The notes under the pieces: generated by a model
What the model was told of the DNA's origin: nothing
What the model saw: only the letters and a program-made list of their open reading frames with translations
The model's database searches: none
DNA from: Entrophospora sp. SA101
Lineage: Eukaryota; Glomeromycota; Glomeromycetes; Entrophosporales; Entrophosporaceae
Direction: 5' to 3'
Assembly (NCBI GenBank): GCA_958430865.1
Contig: CAUDNR010003602.1
Coordinates: forward strand, 4,213-68,212
Length of the DNA stretch: 64,000 nucleotides
Part shown: positions 60,456-64,000 of the stretch, piece by piece
Numbering within the stretch: the stretch's first letter is position 1
How the letters are laid out: each line of letters starts with the position of its first letter
Position numbers and translations under genes: made by a program

Positions 60456-62956
60456 GACATGCAAATCACCAAAGCCTTTTAACTAACGAAAAATTATACT
60501 CTTACCAGTTTTACAATAAATTTTTAATCATGTCCAATTTTTTCACAACATAAAGAATTAATTAATGTGATAAAACGAATGCCTGCGATTACTATTATGC
60601 TAATAATGAATTTTGATTTATTGTTTATAAATATTTTTTTTAAAAACATGGAGCGAGTTTGTCATGTCTTCTAGGCAATTATTATAATGATTGGTGTATT
60701 TGCTTTTCGTAATCATTAATAATAATAACAAGAATAATAATACAGGAAAAGATGACAATACGACTGTTGAAGATGGAAAGTTTTCTTAGGAAACACCAAT
60801 GATGAAACCATTCTGTATACAACATTTGATTATCAGAAGTTTACAGATGTAAAGTACACTACATTGAATATTTAAAACATTAAATTATTCTCATCTTCCT
60901 CACGTACTTGAGGCTACCCTGGCCTGCACCTCCGACGATACAATGATGCAACTAAATTCCAGAGGAAAGCATAGCTCTGGAAACTGTATCAGCTTTGTGA
61001 ATCCTAATTTTCCCACGAAGCACCTAAACTGATATTATTACTCGGAGAAGGCCAAAAAGTTACCAGCAACCATCCTACCTCTAGGCAAAGATGGCTCTGC
61101 GACTAAGAAATTACCAGCTCAGGAGGTTGCAGAATTTTGAAGAGTTGTAATATTGGGAATTTTCAACTCATTGTAACTCAGGAGGTCGTGATCCAGGTTG
61201 CAGACTCCCACTTGTCCAAAAAAAGCCTTCCAATGTGTTTCAATTTCTTCATCTGTAGAAAGAATTCCAGAGATATGAATGATTTGCGATTGCAAATTTG
61301 TGAATAGGGAAATTTTATTTAACCTGACCATCCATCCATGATCATTGTCATCAGATTTATTTTAAGGAACTATGCAATTGGGAAGGAAAAAATTATTTGA
61401 TCCTCGGCGCTCAGGATGGAACTATTTATTTATTTTATTATTTGGGTGATGCAATTGTTTGTCATTTCAATGATAATTGTAATAGATTTATCATTCACTT
61501 TGTCTATTTTGAAATTATATGTAGGTGCAAAATTCAATTTGTAATTCACATGTGAAATTAAATTTAGCCAATCAAAAGGAAAACATCCCTCCATATTAAG
61601 GAAGTAGATATTTTCACAAATATGTATATTCTGTCTATGATGAATATCAAAAGATCTGGGGGATGAAAGCAAAATTCTAACTGTTTATGAAAAAGAAAAA
61701 ATCCAAGAAAATAAATAAAAGTGAAAATTAGCAAGTATTTGTTGTTATTATTGTAGAATCTAATGGACAAATGAATGAGGATATGTAAGCTTCACGAAAG
61801 ATATTACAATTTTTTCTTGGCTTTTATTGGGAGAATGATATAAAAGTTCCAAGAGCCACAGCCAATTTAAAAACAAAAGTTTGAGATCAAACACATCACA
61901 TGTATATTTATCGAATGATAAAATGAAACTGTTACATAAATACTCATAATATTCAGAATTTAGTACCGTATGAAGAGTATGTCATTTTCTTGGAGAATAT
62001 GAATATGCTTGGCTAAAGAATCTAAGAAAGGCTCTTGAAATAAATAATAGACGACTGGTACTAGCTGCACACCTTGGTTCCCAGTTTTTTTTTGAAATTG
62101 ATATGGAGAGTTCAAGACAGAAAATGAGTTTGTCAGGTCAATATAAAAATATCACTATTTAACCTGGGAATCATCACATCCACCAAATAATAAATAGTTT
62201 CTACATTTATTCTCTGAAACATAAAAGGCTGTTTTTTCCGTGCACATTGAAAGTAAAATCAAGATTAAAAAAAAAAATAAAAGTTGCTAACAATAAAGTA
62301 ATACACGTAATGGACGATGAGCTTGTAAAATCTAGAAAATTACATACACATATATTTAAGTTTCGTTTGTCTATTTGTGACGATCGTTACTAATATAAAA
62401 TTTTAATGCCAAGACATAAAATTTTAGTGCTACAATTACATCCTATATACAATACTATCTTAAAATACAAGTAAATATATATTTGTGTTGAATTTTGCAC
62501 TATTATTATGTCCTTTTATACTTGTATTATTTAATACACACTACTTATATTTTACACAATTAAGCAATATGATACTTGTTAATCCGTAGACCGAAGAAAA
62601 GTGACTGCGCAAACGCCTTCGGTTTAACAGGGTCGAGTATATATTAGTATTAGTATAAGAGTTTCCATTTCCGAAAATTTAAAAGTAAAAGTAAAAGTGA
62701 GTAAAGTCTTTTTGCTAGTGATAACCTCTGTCTGATATAATTGAAGTTTTTTTTTTTAAAAATTCGGAAAATCGGCAAAATTTAATTTGGGATCATCGTG
62801 ATTCTCAAAAAAAAAAAAAAAAAGCGCGTCTGCATAATTTTACATTGTCATACACATATATAAACCATCAACTAATGTCACGATGATAATCCAAGTCTAA
62901 TTTAAGCTGGTTTGTCATTTTCCTTTTGATTTTTTTTAACAATAATAATAACAAAA
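60456..62956. other. Spacer without a recognised gene
   Basis: Positions 60890-61330 are less AT-rich than their surroundings and contain a minus-strand open stretch (61331-61119, TDEEIETHWKAFFGQVGVCN) that I cannot assign. It may be a retroelement fragment. Around 61960-62040 a broken reading resembles EYEYAWLKN but has stops. From 62560 to 62956 is the presumptive promoter of the E2 gene, including a poly-A run. Confidence 0.4.

Positions 62957-64000
<1,044 letters not shown>

Noticed and set aside
61960..62040. PWWP-like reading (GEYEYAWLKN)
   Set aside because: Only one short motif, with stops on both sides and no neighbouring exon to support it.
62580..62650. Possible tRNA or small RNA in the less AT-rich patch before the E2 gene
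   Set aside because: I could not find a consistent cloverleaf or box A/B arrangement.

Overview
This is eukaryotic nuclear DNA. It is very AT-rich, with short GT-AG introns, multi-exon housekeeping genes, many small non-autonomous DNA transposons and two 10-N scaffold gaps (22684-22693, 37498-37507). The kinase type (N-terminal CxxC pair, HCDLHxGN and DLG motifs), the low GC and the abundance of decayed repeat genes suggest an arbuscular mycorrhizal fungus (Glomeromycotina, Rhizophagus-like). That placement is inference from family knowledge, not from a search. The dominant structure is a near-perfect inverted repeat. Positions 1-17705 reappear reverse-complemented at 42417-60121 (left plus right position is always 60122), around a 24.7-kb spacer. 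From the outside inward each arm carries a cyclin L gene, an ER-lumenal DnaJ gene (Scj1/ERdj3 type, C-terminal KDEL), a kinase relic, a kinase gene broken by one TGA, a secreted histidine-phosphatase gene of the MINPP type, and several MITEs. In the left half the phosphatase module is also repeated in direct orientation: copies A (10.7-12.4 kb), B (18.2-20.0 kb) and C (25.6-27.4 kb). B and C lie in about 6.1 kb that are almost identical, with an assembly gap inside a palindromic MITE. The spacer between the arms holds an intact MRT4/MRTO4 ribosome-biogenesis gene (29570-30821), an unidentified decayed gene (31.0-32.1 kb), a 417-bp pogo-like MITE, a Fanzor/TnpB-like nuclease remnant followed by an omega-RNA-like 3' segment (33.6-34.4 kb), a long coiled-coil repeat gene (34.5-37.4 kb) that runs into a gap, and two blocks of a decayed multi-exon mobile-like gene family (37.5-42.3 kb), one interrupted by a MITE with a 9-bp target duplication. 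Beyond the right arm there is a MITE, about 2.5 kb with no recognised gene, and the start of a UBE2E-type ubiquitin-conjugating enzyme that runs off the window. The intact genes serve general cell functions: transcription/splicing control, ER folding, 60S assembly, ubiquitination and secreted phosphate metabolism. The surrounding DNA is a recently rearranged, repeat-rich accessory landscape. The observations most worth a second look are the Fanzor remnant with its RNA-like tail, the phosphatase copies that lack the family's catalytic Glu, and the reality of the 17.7-kb inverted repeat.
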